From assembly GCA_040400085.1 (NCBI GenBank), contig JBBAQX010000003.1:1-64000 (forward strand): 64,000 nt of DNA. The letters run 5' to 3'. Both the position numbers and the translations under genes were made by a program. The notes below the pieces were generated by a model, which did no database searches, was not told the DNA's origin, and saw only the letters and a list, made by a program, of their open reading frames with translations. This DNA comes from HNR sp040400085. Its GTDB lineage: Bacteria > Actinomycetota > Actinomycetes > Actinomycetales > Microbacteriaceae. This document shows, piece by piece, positions 17,015 to 25,361 of this stretch (positions are counted from its first letter, which is position 1; each line of letters begins with the position of its first letter).

Positions 17015-17465
17015 CGCGCCGCTGCGCTTCTTCGGCGGAGACGTCTTCGACCCGGGTCATGATGGCCCACCGATGACCAAACGGGTCGAGGACCGCGCCA
17101 AAGCGATCACCCGTCAGGAACGTGCTGGGCTCCTCGAACGGGGTCGAGCCTGCAGCGACGGCCGCCGCCCACACGCTGTCGACATCGGAGCAATACAGAA
17201 CATACGAGTGGTTGACGTTATTGGTTTTATCGGGCGCAACCAAGCCCATACCGGGAGAAGGGTCGCTGAGCTGAATCCTGCCGTTGCCGAGGTCGAGTTC
17301 CGCGTGCGCGATGAGGCCGTCTTGAGTTTCGTTTTTGCTGACGAGGGTGGCCCCGAATACCTCGGAATAGAAGGTGATGGCCGCTTCTGCCCCATCGACG
17401 ACCAGGTACGGGGTGATTGCGGTGTAGCCAACCGGCATAAATGCTACTTTGTGTGTTCCGTTCAT
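16983..17465 (-). CDS. VOC-family protein (PhnB/glyoxalase-like)
   Basis: 160 residues, a single vicinal-oxygen-chelate domain of the PhnB-like type: YLVVDGAEAAITFYSEVFGA at the start, GRIQLSDPSPGMG in the middle and RFGAVLDPFGHRWAI near the end. Members include bleomycin-type binding proteins and metalloenzymes, and the function is not predictable here. The start is ATG 17465: TAAGAT (minus strand, 17473-17478) is 7 nt upstream and no Shine-Dalgarno sequence is present. It is divergent from the AraC gene across 27 bp. Confidence 0.85.
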   Translation of the reverse strand: MNGTHKVAFMPVGYTAITPYLVVDGAEAAITFYSEVFGATLVSKNETQDGLIAHAELDLGNGRIQLSDPSPGMGLVAPDKTNNVNHSYVLYCSDVDSVWAAAVAAGSTPFEEPSTFLTGDRFGAVLDPFGHRWAIMTRVEDVSAEEAQRRVNEWLASQQG

Positions 17466-17492
17466 GGCTTTAATCTTAGGTAAACTGCTGAA

Positions 17493-18260
17493 ATGGCGTC
17501 TTGGATAAACGCGACAATCCCGATTCCGCCCACGGGTGGAATCGATCGTGCGAACGGCATCATTACGCCGCAGGATATCGATCGTGCGTTCACCCTGAAT
17601 CGATACACCTGTGATCCCAGGCTCTCGGCCTATGTAGAGACCTATTGGGCCGTGTCGTGGGACTTGCCGGAGGGAGTGACCCACGTTTCTCGAGTCTTGT
17701 CCTCGCCTGCAAACCACCTCAGCATCGAAGAGGGTGATTCCGAGCGATACGGAATGTCGCTCCCTGCCGTTCTCGTCTACGGCGTTCCGACGACATCATT
17801 TACGGCTGAACTTCGAGGTAAGGGGCGCGTGTTCGGGGTGAGATTTAGGCCAGGAGGATTTGCAGCGCTCTCGGGTTTTTCTGTCGAAGCTTTTACCGAC
17901 GAGGTTAAGCCTTTGCGTGCTTTCTGGGACGATGAGGGGGCATTGCTCAGCATCGTGGGGGATGCCTTTGCCGATAGGTCTCTCACTCGAGTTGAAGAGT
18001 TGGCCTCCCGTCATCATCAGACGGTACGTGGGGTCCAGCGGCTGGCCAAAAAATACATCGGAGTAAGCCCGAAATGGCTGATCCGTCGCTTTCGATTGCA
18101 GGATGCCGTGGCCGCGTTGCAGGAAAACCCCGAGTGCAACCTCGCAGAGCTTTCGATCGCCCTTGGGTGGAGCGATCAGGGGCACTTCTCCAGGGACTTC
18201 GGCACGGCGATTGGTATGACTCCGCGTGCCTACGGCCGGGGAATGATCTCGCACGGATGA
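17493..18260 (+). CDS. AraC-family transcriptional regulator
   Basis: 255 residues: an N-terminal ligand/regulatory domain (about 35-145, with the YVETYWAVSWDL and VFGVRFRPGGFAALSG motifs found in DUF6597-type AraC proteins) and a C-terminal double helix-turn-helix (about 165-250: VQRLAKKYIGVSPKWLIRRF, then ELSIALGWSDQGHFSRDF). It is divergent from the VOC gene with only 27 bp between start codons, each preceded by its own -10-like hexamer; TAAACT (17481-17486) serves this gene. Most likely it regulates the VOC gene. Confidence 0.9.
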   Translation: MASWINATIPIPPTGGIDRANGIITPQDIDRAFTLNRYTCDPRLSAYVETYWAVSWDLPEGVTHVSRVLSSPANHLSIEEGDSERYGMSLPAVLVYGVPTTSFTAELRGKGRVFGVRFRPGGFAALSGFSVEAFTDEVKPLRAFWDDEGALLSIVGDAFADRSLTRVEELASRHHQTVRGVQRLAKKYIGVSPKWLIRRFRLQDAVAALQENPECNLAELSIALGWSDQGHFSRDFGTAIGMTPRAYGRGMISHG

Positions 18261-18287
18261 GGTGTTACGAGCGAGGTTTCCTTGCCA

Positions 18288-19226
18288 TTACCCGGTTGGT
18301 TCTGTGAGGCCTATCTCTCCGGTGTCGCCGTTGTAATCGAAGACTCTGCCATCTTGAAATTCGTAATGCACGCTGGTGCCGAGGGGTTGCTGCGCGAGTA
18401 ATAGCCCCTCAAGGTGCTTTGCGTGCTTTGCGTAATAGCTGGCTTTGTCCGCCGGTACTTCACCGAACAGCGTGGCGGAGCTCATATCGGTGAGAAGGAA
18501 TTGCAGCGCGAGGTATGCGCCAATATTCTCTTTGTTCTCGGGAATCTTTTCCCAGAGTGTACCATCATCGTTCGATTGTTTGAGTTCTGCTTTGAACGCC
18601 TCCAGGCGGTCGCGTATCGAACCCGTTCCGCCGATTTCTGGATCGTTGGGACCGTAGGGCGACTCATTGGGTTCGGCGCTGTCGGGCTGTGGGGTTTGTG
18701 CGGGTGCTGGGGTTCGTTCGGGTGCTGGGGTGGGCGTCGGGGTTCGTCCGGGTGCTGGGGTGGGCGTCGGGGTAGTCTTGGGCGAGGACGTGGGCGCTGG
18801 CGCAGTTAGGACGTCACCTGCGCCCTGGCCGGACAAGAGCACAACGGCGGTTACGGCGGCCGCGGCGACCAACAACACGCCTCCGATGATAGAACCAACA
18901 AGAATCCCGCGCTTGCGGTTCTGGGCTGTTTGAGGGGTGCCGTATGGTGGCTGCGGGTATTGCGCCGCAGGCTGTTGCGGGGGGTACTGCTGTTGTGGGT
19001 ACTGTTGTTGTGGGTACTGTTGCTGTGGGTACTGTTGCTGTGGGAATTGCGGCTGAGTGTATTGCGGCTGAGGAAATCGCGGCGGCGCAAACGGGGAGGG
19101 TTGAAGCGGCTCCTGAGATCGCTGTTCACTGTCGGGCTGCTGTTCGGGCTGCTGTTGTGGCGGCGGAACAGCAGTAGATTGCGGTTCCGGTTGTTGTGCG
19201 GGATCTTGCCCATAGTTCTCTGTCAC
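18288..19226 (-). CDS. Pro/Gln-rich single-TM envelope protein
   Basis: 312 residues in four parts: a Gln/Pro-rich cytoplasmic N-terminus with four YPQQQ-type units (about 55-82), one membrane span (about 109-133, ILVGSIIGGVLLVAAAAV), a Pro/Thr/Ala-rich extracellular linker with two near-identical 10-residue units, and a globular C-terminal domain of about 115 residues I do not recognise. The start is GTG with GGAGAG upstream. The architecture is common among actinobacterial surface proteins of unknown function. The neighbouring gene is also a small envelope protein. Confidence 0.75.
   Translation of the reverse strand: MTENYGQDPAQQPEPQSTAVPPPQQQPEQQPDSEQRSQEPLQPSPFAPPRFPQPQYTQPQFPQQQYPQQQYPQQQYPQQQYPPQQPAAQYPQPPYGTPQTAQNRKRGILVGSIIGGVLLVAAAAVTAVVLLSGQGAGDVLTAPAPTSSPKTTPTPTPAPGRTPTPTPAPERTPAPAQTPQPDSAEPNESPYGPNDPEIGGTGSIRDRLEAFKAELKQSNDDGTLWEKIPENKENIGAYLALQFLLTDMSSATLFGEVPADKASYYAKHAKHLEGLLLAQQPLGTSVHYEFQDGRVFDYNGDTGEIGLTEPTG
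18711..18770 (-). repeat. Two 30-bp tandem repeats (Pro/Thr linker)
   Basis: Units 18711-18740 and 18741-18770 are identical except at one base and encode two copies of a TPTPTPAP-x-R decapeptide in the extracellular linker. In-frame 30-bp units allow length change without frameshift. Confidence 0.85.
18982..19041 (-). repeat. Four 15-bp tandem repeats (YPQQQ units)
   Basis: Four 15-bp units (18982-18996, 18997-19011, 19012-19026, 19027-19041) differ at one or two bases and encode YPQQQ; a degenerate fifth follows at 19042-19056. The near-identity suggests recent slippage expansion. Confidence 0.85.
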
Positions 19227-19329
19227 TGTCTCTCCGTAACTGTTCGCCGTGCTTGTGTTCGGAGCACGGTGCTAATGGTGTGTGAGGTTCCCGTACCTAT
19301 GGTAGTCGTCTCATGGTGGGGCACTCGGC

Positions 19330-19812
19330 TCACCCGAGCGTCGGACCGCCAGTGAGTTGGCTCGTAGCGCCCCAGATAAAGTAAAGGGCAAACGCCGCTA
19401 CGGGTAACAGCACGGGGGATGCGAGCCACAGGATCGAAACCATGATTGCCAAAATTCCGCCACGTTTTCTCTTGGACTTCACGGTTCCGATTATTGCCAA
19501 GGAGAGGGCAGCGAAACCAAACAACGGAACCAAGAACCACAACGACAGCAGTGACCAACCGGGGGATGATTGGCCGTAGCCGTAATCAAACCGGGTGGGA
19601 AGGAAGAAGGACCAGACTAATCCGATAGCTAGGATGAGTGCCAGTCCGGAGACACCGAGTGAGATCCACACGAATTGTGATGTGAGAGGTTTTTCAGTTG
19701 CATGTTGTGTCGTTGCTGGCTGTTGCGGCCCCCAGGCCACACCGTCCCACCACTGCAATTCATCGCGTTGGTTCGGATACCAGCCTGGAGGAACGTTCGA
19801 TTGATAACTCAC
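19330..19812 (-). CDS. DUF2510 small membrane protein
   Basis: 160 residues. The N-terminal DUF2510 motif is clear (PPGWYPNQRDELQWWDGVAWG, a Trp-rich motif typical of actinobacterial envelope proteins). Three hydrophobic spans follow (about 49-69, 84-110, 119-147). The function of DUF2510 is unknown. The gene lies 103 bp upstream of the Pro/Gln-rich protein on the same strand. A large inverted repeat lies between it and copA. Confidence 0.8.
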   Translation of the reverse strand: MSYQSNVPPGWYPNQRDELQWWDGVAWGPQQPATTQHATEKPLTSQFVWISLGVSGLALILAIGLVWSFFLPTRFDYGYGQSSPGWSLLSLWFLVPLFGFAALSLAIIGTVKSKRKRGGILAIMVSILWLASPVLLPVAAFALYFIWGATSQLTGGPTLG

Positions 19813-19894
19813 CTGTCAAAGCTATTACAGAAATTCGACAAAAGAGAAAAATCCTGAGCTATTTCGCTGTCGTAGCGCCGAGGTGACAAGCTCA

Positions 19895-19957
19895 AATCAG
19901 GTGGGGAGAAATCGTGTGATTTCGACATCACATCACACGATTTGTCCCCACCTGATT
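19895..19957. repeat. 26-bp near-perfect inverted repeat
   Basis: Arms 19895-19920 and 19932-19957 are complementary at 25 of 26 positions around an 11-nt loop that can pair further in an alternative register (ATCAC repeated). It starts 25 bp beyond the end of copA and precedes the DUF2510 gene, all on the minus strand. No U-tract follows. It could be a terminator-like block, an mRNA stabiliser or a short mobile or repeated palindrome. Confidence 0.8.
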
Positions 19958-19982
19958 GAACGGTTAGCTCTACTGACCTGAG

Positions 19983-22232
19983 TTAGGCGTTGTGGTCTGC
20001 CTGCGAGCGGAAGCCCCTGAGTCGGAGGCTATTGCTCACCACGAACACACTGGAGAATGCCATCGCTGCGCCGGCGAGCATCGGGTTGAGCAGCCCTAGG
20101 GCGGCAAGGGGGATCGCTGCTACGTTGTAGGCAAAGGCCCAGAATAGGTTCACCTTGATTGTACCGAGCGTGCGCCTCGACAGGCGGATAGCATCTGCCG
20201 CAGAGCGCAGGTCGCCGCGCACGAGGGTCAGGTCCGCGGCCTCGATGGCAACATCGGTTCCCGTGCCCATCGCGAGTCCAAGATCCGCTTGGGCCAAGGC
20301 CGCCGCGTCGTTCACGCCGTCTCCGACCATCGCGACGGTCTTGCCTTCGGCTTGCAACCGGCGGATCACTTCGAGCTTTTCGCTGGGAAGAACCTCGGCG
20401 ATCACCTCGTCGATACCGACCTGATCCGCAACCAACCTCGCGACGGTAGCATTGTCACCCGTCAGCAGGACCGGTGTGAGCCCCAGCCGCTTGAACTGCC
20501 GGATAGCCTCTGCGCTCGTGGGCTTGACCGCGTCCGCGACCACCAGTACGCCGCGAGCCTCGCCATCCCATGCCACCAGGACCGCGGTTTGGCCATTCTT
20601 TTCTGCTGCTGATTTTGCGTGAGCAAGACGAGCAGCCGGCGCTATCGCCCAATCAGCGAGAAGCGTATCGCGGCCGACCAGGGCCGCGTGGCCGTCAACA
20701 ACTCCCTGAACGCCCTTGCCCTCGACATTAGCGAACGACTCTACCGGGGGAAGCTCCCCGATGCGCTGGGTGGCTCCCTTGGCGATCGCTTGAGCGATGG
20801 GATGCTCGGACGCTTCTTCGAGCGTACCTGCAACCCGAAGCAGCTCATCCTCAGTGGTACCGTCCGCCGTGATGACGTCGAGAAGGGTCATCTTTCCGCT
20901 CGTAACGGTGCCCGTCTTGTCGAGGACGATCGTGTCTACCTTCCGGGTTGACTCGAGAACCTCGGGTCCCTTGATGAGGATTCCAATCTGGGCACCTCGT
21001 CCCGTTCCCACGAGCAGAGCTGTGGGTGTTGCGAGACCGAGGGCGCACGGGCAAGCGATGATGAGCACGGCTACGGCCGCGGTGAACGCTGCTGTCGCCG
21101 AGAATCCGAGCGCGAACCAGGTGGCCAGCGTCGCAAGTGCGATGAGGAAGACGATCGGTACGAAGATGCCGGAAATTTTATCTGCGAGGCGCTGTACTTC
21201 GGCTTTGCCCGATTGTGCGTCCTCAACAAGCTGAGCCATTTGTGAGAGTTGAGTGTCGCTGCCAACTCGGCTTGCTTGAACCCGAAGACGCCCTCCCGCG
21301 TTGACGGTCGCCCCGACAACAGCGTCGCCAACGGTGACCTCAACAGGTACGGATTCTCCGGTGAGCATAGACGCATCGACTGCTGAACTGCCCTCGATTA
21401 TGATTCCGTCTGTGGCTATCTTCTCTCCTGGGCGCACAATGAACTCGTCACCAACTGCAAGATCTTCGACGGGAATGTTCGTCTCCGCGCCGTTTCGAAT
21501 TACCGCTACCTGTTTTGCGCCGAGTTCTAATAACGCACGCAGTGCCGCTCCGGCCTGTCGCTTAGAACGTTTTTCGAAATATCTGCCTGCGAGTACGAAC
21601 ATGGTCACCGCCGAGGCGACCTCCAGGTAGATGTTTGACGTACCGTCGGATGGTGCGATGGTGAATTCGAAGGGATGCGTCATCCCTGGCATTCCCGCCA
21701 TTCCGAAAAAGAGGGCATAGAGAGACCAGAGGAACGCAGCCGAGGTGCCGACAGATACCAGCGTATCCATCGTTGCCGCACCGTGGCGAAGGTTGGTCCA
21801 GGCCGCTTTGTGGAACGGCCAGCCTGCCCAGACGATCACCGGTGAGGCGAGGGTGAGAGATGCCCATTGCCAGTAAGTGAATTGAAGCGCAGGGATCATC
21901 GCCATCGCGATAACGGGAATCGACAGGATGACGCTGCCAATGAGTCGGTTGCGCAGGCCTACAAGTTCCAGATCTGGAGCGTTCTCGCTATCGTTCTGCT
22001 TCGCGTTTGGCGGTGCAGGGAGCGTTGCCGTATAGCCCGTTTTTTCGACTTCGGCGATGATCGATTGCGGATCGGTGTCAACGGGAATGCTCACGCGCGC
22101 CTTTTCGGTGGCGTAGTTGACAGCGGCGGAGACTCCGTCGAGTTTGTTGAGCTTTTTCTCGATCCGCATGGCGCACGAGGCGCACGTCATGCCACCAATC
22201 TCAAGCTCGAGTTGGTTTGTCGTGCCGTTCAT
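19983..22232 (-). CDS. copA: Copper-exporting P1B-type ATPase
   Basis: Copper(I) export pump of the inner membrane, 749 residues. One N-terminal metal-binding domain (GMTCASC, 14-20) is followed by membrane helices, the TGES actuator motif (about 291-294), the membrane CPC copper site (394-396), the phosphorylated Asp in DKTGT (438-442), the HP nucleotide-binding motif (near 477) and GDGVND (637-642). The frame extends to 22328, but the homologous protein begins at ATG 22232, 52 bp after copZ. It is co-transcribed with copZ under two copper-type operators. Confidence 0.94.
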   Translation of the reverse strand: MNGTTNQLELEIGGMTCASCAMRIEKKLNKLDGVSAAVNYATEKARVSIPVDTDPQSIIAEVEKTGYTATLPAPPNAKQNDSENAPDLELVGLRNRLIGSVILSIPVIAMAMIPALQFTYWQWASLTLASPVIVWAGWPFHKAAWTNLRHGAATMDTLVSVGTSAAFLWSLYALFFGMAGMPGMTHPFEFTIAPSDGTSNIYLEVASAVTMFVLAGRYFEKRSKRQAGAALRALLELGAKQVAVIRNGAETNIPVEDLAVGDEFIVRPGEKIATDGIIIEGSSAVDASMLTGESVPVEVTVGDAVVGATVNAGGRLRVQASRVGSDTQLSQMAQLVEDAQSGKAEVQRLADKISGIFVPIVFLIALATLATWFALGFSATAAFTAAVAVLIIACPCALGLATPTALLVGTGRGAQIGILIKGPEVLESTRKVDTIVLDKTGTVTSGKMTLLDVITADGTTEDELLRVAGTLEEASEHPIAQAIAKGATQRIGELPPVESFANVEGKGVQGVVDGHAALVGRDTLLADWAIAPAARLAHAKSAAEKNGQTAVLVAWDGEARGVLVVADAVKPTSAEAIRQFKRLGLTPVLLTGDNATVARLVADQVGIDEVIAEVLPSEKLEVIRRLQAEGKTVAMVGDGVNDAAALAQADLGLAMGTGTDVAIEAADLTLVRGDLRSAADAIRLSRRTLGTIKVNLFWAFAYNVAAIPLAALGLLNPMLAGAAMAFSSVFVVSNSLRLRGFRSQADHNA

Positions 22233-22284
22233 TGTTGTTGATCGTTTCTGGTCGTGGCTTGTCAGAGCCGAGGTGTGTGGTGTG

Positions 22285-22515
22285 TTAAGCCCGGACGGCT
22301 GAGTAGCCAGCTTCCTCGACAGCAGCAATAATGAGTGCGTCGTCGATGGGGTTTTCCGAGGGGTTTTCGCTGGTAACGATCAGTTTTCCGGTGGCGGCTG
22401 ATACCTTTACCGCTGTTACTCCCTGAACTTCGGTTACCTCTTCCGTGACTGACATTTCGCAGTGTCCGCAGGTCATGCCGGTTACTTGGAATTCGGTGAT
22501 TGTGGTCTGTGCCAT
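22285..22515 (-). CDS. copZ: Copper chaperone CopZ (HMA domain)
   Basis: 76-residue heavy-metal-associated protein with GMTCGHC (13-19), the Cu(I)-binding motif, and a C-terminal AAVEEAGYSAVRA typical of the ferredoxin-like HMA fold. It carries Cu(I) to CopA, encoded next on the same strand. The start ATG has AGGA at good spacing. It is the first gene after the CsoR-like promoter. Confidence 0.93.
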   Translation of the reverse strand: MAQTTITEFQVTGMTCGHCEMSVTEEVTEVQGVTAVKVSAATGKLIVTSENPSENPIDDALIIAAVEEAGYSAVRA

Positions 22516-22534
22516 GATTGAGTCCTATCGTTTG

Positions 22535-22551
22535 ATACCCTGCAGGGGTAT
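22535..22551. promoter_or_regulatory. Second copper-type operator (ATACCC/GGGTAT)
   Basis: A perfect palindrome with arms ATACCC and GGGTAT around TGCAG. It lies between the predicted transcription start and copZ and shares the TACCC/GGGTA core with the upstream site, so it is probably a second site for the same repressor. Confidence 0.7.
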
Positions 22552-22566
22552 TATTGAATAATTCAA

Positions 22567-22594
22567 ACATACCCCCATGGGGTATGTGAGTCAA
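22567..22594 (-). promoter_or_regulatory. copZA promoter with CsoR-like operator
   Basis: On the minus strand TTGACT (22589-22594) and TATGTT (22566-22571) are spaced by 17 bp. A palindrome with 9-bp arms ACATACCCC / GGGGTATGT (22567-22587) fills the spacer and overlaps the -10, an ideal place to block RNA polymerase. The TACCCC/GGGGTA core matches CsoR operators. No csoR gene is in the window, so the repressor is encoded elsewhere. Confidence 0.8.
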
Positions 22595-22647
22595 CCCCGG
22601 GCAATAAGATTCTTGGGAAATTTTCTCCGGGATACGCACGCGTCAGA

Positions 22648-23340
22648 TTAGTCGGTCCTAGTCGGGGTCGCATCCTGCGGTGGCTGGCCGAAAACCTCTG
22701 CAGGGTGCGCTACGAAAGTCTGTTTCGTTAACCTGGCAGACATGATCCGATCAAGGCGAAACCAGCGGGGAGCGTTCCGCAGCCTGCACCAGGCGACCGC
22801 GTACCAGGTACCGCGTGTGCGGGCAAGTAGGTGTGGCTCGATCTGACGCCGCGAGATAGCGCCCTGAGCATCCAGATAATCGATCGTTACCACCAGGGAA
22901 TCCGTCATGCCTTGCTCTATCTGTTTCACGGTCTTGTTCGGTTCGGCATGAGACTCTCGAATCCAGATCCGACCGGCGAGCGCGTGCACGGCATCCCGCT
23001 GCTGTGGCCCGAGGGAATCCATGATCTTTGCCAGCGCTTCGCGTCCGGCGGTGGCGTAGGGCCCAGCGGAGTGGACCGAGAGCGCGACGGCGACGGCCGT
23101 AGCCTGCTCCGCGGTGAAATTGACCGGGGGAAGTGTCGCCGAGGCATCAACGACGTAGCCCCCGCCGGGGCCAGGGGTTGCCCACACCGGAAGTCCCGCC
23201 TGTTGCAGAGCGGAAATGTCGCGCTTGATCGTGCGGGTGCTGGTCTCGAAGCGTTCCGCCAGTTCTGTGGCAGTCCGGCCGCGGCCGTCCGCCCTGCGTA
23301 GTTCCTCTCGGATCGCGTAGAGTCGATCGGTTCGATTCAC
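22648..23340 (-). CDS. WYL-domain transcriptional regulator (YafY-like)
   Basis: 230 residues: an N-terminal helix-turn-helix of the DeoR/HTH_11 type (about 1-57, ATELAERFETSTRTIKRDISALQQAG) and a WYL domain (about 135-215, with IDYLDAQGAISRRQIEPHLL and TWYAVAWC). It is divergent from an alpha/beta-hydrolase gene whose upstream region has a strong palindrome, so the hydrolase is the likely target. The start is GTG and no ribosome site is evident. Confidence 0.87.
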   Translation of the reverse strand: MNRTDRLYAIREELRRADGRGRTATELAERFETSTRTIKRDISALQQAGLPVWATPGPGGGYVVDASATLPPVNFTAEQATAVAVALSVHSAGPYATAGREALAKIMDSLGPQQRDAVHALAGRIWIRESHAEPNKTVKQIEQGMTDSLVVTIDYLDAQGAISRRQIEPHLLARTRGTWYAVAWCRLRNAPRWFRLDRIMSARLTKQTFVAHPAEVFGQPPQDATPTRTD

Positions 23341-23409
23341 GAGTGAGCAGCCAGCAGCGCTGCCGCTATCGTGGCGAGATTGTTATTTTTTCCGGTCATA
23401 AAATAATGG

Positions 23410-23429
23410 TGACATAATGATGTCATCAT
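23410..23429. promoter_or_regulatory. Overlapping palindromes before the hydrolase gene
   Basis: TGACAT-aatg-ATGTCA (23410-23425) and ATGATG-t-CATCAT (23417-23429) overlap between the WYL regulator and the hydrolase. They are a likely operator for the divergent regulator. Confidence 0.5.
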
Positions 23430-23449
23430 ATGTCCGTGAAACTATCTTT

Positions 23450-24160
23450 ATGACGAAAAGCACAGATACCAAAACATTCATTTTGCTGCCAGGCTACTGG
23501 CTCGGCGCGTGGGCCTGGGACGAGGTGGGGCAGGCGCTGAGCGCCAGGGGGCATAGCGTGTTCGCGATGACCCTCCCCGGGCTGGAGGGCGAGCCTGGCA
23601 TCCACCTTATCGATCAGATAGACGCGGTTACTCGAGAGGTTCGGGCCATGAAGCGTCCAGTGGTGCTGGTCGCGCATAGCGGGAGCGGCGCGGTTGCCAG
23701 CGGCGTGATCGACAGGGTTCCCGAGTTCATCGAGCACCTGATCTTTGTCGACAGCGGACCTTCCGGCGATGGCGCGATTGCCCGGCCCAACCTGCCGGAA
23801 GCCGCGACAGAGATCCCGCTGCCGCCCTGGGAAACTCTCGCGGCCGAAGGCTCAAGCCTAGAGGATCTCGATGAGGGGATGCTCACCCGCTTCCGCCGCC
23901 AAGCTGTTCCGCACCCGGCGGGCCCGGCTCGAGACCCGCTCGCCCTGAGCAATCCTGCGCGGTACGAGTTACCGGTGACTCTGATCTGCTGCTCGCTCTC
24001 GGCGGCGCAGATTCGGGAGTTCGCGGCTGCGCAGCATCCAATGTTTGCCGATGTGAACCGTTTCTCTCGTCTGAGCTATCGTGACCTGCCGACCGGTCAC
24101 TGGCCGATGTGGTCGCGCCCGCGGGAACTCAGCGAATTGCTAGTCGAGACGATTGTGTGA
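23450..24160 (+). CDS. Alpha/beta-hydrolase (esterase-like)
   Basis: 236 residues starting TKTFILLPGYWLGAWAWDEV, the oxyanion strand of alpha/beta hydrolases; the nucleophile elbow reads LVAHSGSG (Ser) and a late DLPTGHWPMWSRP holds the catalytic His. This resembles salicylate-esterase/MES-type enzymes. ATG 23450 was chosen because the in-frame ATGs at 23417 and 23420 lie inside a palindrome. The substrate is unknown. The 3' end overlaps the convergent aminotransferase by 21 bp. Confidence 0.8.
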   Translation: MTKSTDTKTFILLPGYWLGAWAWDEVGQALSARGHSVFAMTLPGLEGEPGIHLIDQIDAVTREVRAMKRPVVLVAHSGSGAVASGVIDRVPEFIEHLIFVDSGPSGDGAIARPNLPEAATEIPLPPWETLAAEGSSLEDLDEGMLTRFRRQAVPHPAGPARDPLALSNPARYELPVTLICCSLSAAQIREFAAAQHPMFADVNRFSRLSYRDLPTGHWPMWSRPRELSELLVETIV

Positions 24161-25312
24161 GCCGCCCCGAGGGAACATATCGAGGTAGAGGGCTAGCACG
24201 CGGTCGTTTGCCGCGCGTTCCCCGATTGAGACGCGCACTCCCTCGTCAAGGAACGGCCTGACCGAGATCGCGTTGTCGGCGCAGAGTTGGGTGAACGCGG
24301 CAGACCGGTCGCCCAGGGGGAGCCAGACGAAATTCCCTTGGGCGTCCGGAACACCGGCACCCGCTTCTAAGAGGGCATCGACGAGTGCCTGTCGTTCGCG
24401 CACCGTGGCGTCGACACGTTCCAGCACACGAGGGAGGTGTCTTAGCGAGGTGATGGCAGCGACTTGACTCACCTGCGGAACGGAGAACGGTACGGCAATC
24501 GTTGCCAGGTATTGGGTGATGTGTTCGTGCGCGATACAGAAACCTACGCGAAGAGCAGCGAGTCCGTGGGCCTTTGAGAATGTGCGAAGCACAACGACGT
24601 TCGCGAATTGCCGGTACACACTTATCGCGTCGAGCCGGTCTTCGCCTCGCACGTACTCCACGTAGGCTTCGTCCAGAATTACCATCACATTCGCGGGTAC
24701 GCGGTTCAGGAAATCTATCACTTCCGTGTGGGTGAGGGCTGGGCCGGTGGGGTTGTTGGGGGTGCACAGGATGATGATTTTGGTGCGTTCCGTGATCGCG
24801 TTGAGCATCCCCTCAAGATCATGGGCATAGTTGCTGGTCAACGCGACGGGAACCGCCGCAGCGCCCGTCGCTCCCACAGAGATCGGGTACGATTCAAAGG
24901 AACGCCAGGCGTAGATGACCTCATCGGACACGCCCAGTTCGTCTCTGCCTGCAAACGCCTGGATGATGTCGTTCAGCACGGCTAGGCTCCCTGTGCCCGC
25001 AACTATGTTGTCGACGGGCACCTCGAGAAGCTGGGCGAGTTCTTCGCGGAGGGGAAGTGCGCTGGGATCGGGATAAATGTTGTACGTGGCGGCCTCAGCT
25101 ACGGCCTCGATGACCTCGGGCAGAGGGCCGAACGGCGTCTCGTTTGAGGAAAGCTTGTAGCCGGTCAGTCCCGGAACCGATCGTACCGGTTTTCCGGGAC
25201 GGTAACGGGGCAACCTCACGATATCCGGTCTGGCCTGAACGAGACACCCGTCTGTGGAACTGTTTGCGGGTTTAGGGGAGCGCGAGGCTATTGAGGCGGG
25301 TGAAGCAGTCAT
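24140..25312 (-). CDS. PLP aminotransferase, HisC-like
   Basis: 390-residue class I/II aminotransferase close to histidinol-phosphate/aromatic aminotransferases. Motifs: SSNETPFGP near 55-63, NPTG (187-190), LDEAYVEY (about 213-220) and PLP lysine K247 in TFSKAHGLAALRVGF. AGGA precedes the ATG. It follows an NCS1 permease by 49 bp on the same strand and is away from any his gene, so it may be a second HisC or the aromatic aminotransferase that many actinobacteria encode. The substrate cannot be decided by eye. Confidence 0.85.
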   Translation of the reverse strand: MTASPASIASRSPKPANSSTDGCLVQARPDIVRLPRYRPGKPVRSVPGLTGYKLSSNETPFGPLPEVIEAVAEAATYNIYPDPSALPLREELAQLLEVPVDNIVAGTGSLAVLNDIIQAFAGRDELGVSDEVIYAWRSFESYPISVGATGAAAVPVALTSNYAHDLEGMLNAITERTKIIILCTPNNPTGPALTHTEVIDFLNRVPANVMVILDEAYVEYVRGEDRLDAISVYRQFANVVVLRTFSKAHGLAALRVGFCIAHEHITQYLATIAVPFSVPQVSQVAAITSLRHLPRVLERVDATVRERQALVDALLEAGAGVPDAQGNFVWLPLGDRSAAFTQLCADNAISVRPFLDEGVRVSIGERAANDRVLALYLDMFPRGGSHNRLD

Positions 25313-25361
25313 AAGAATCCTTTGAATACGGTTGAGGAGATGGCTATGTGATTGTGATGGT

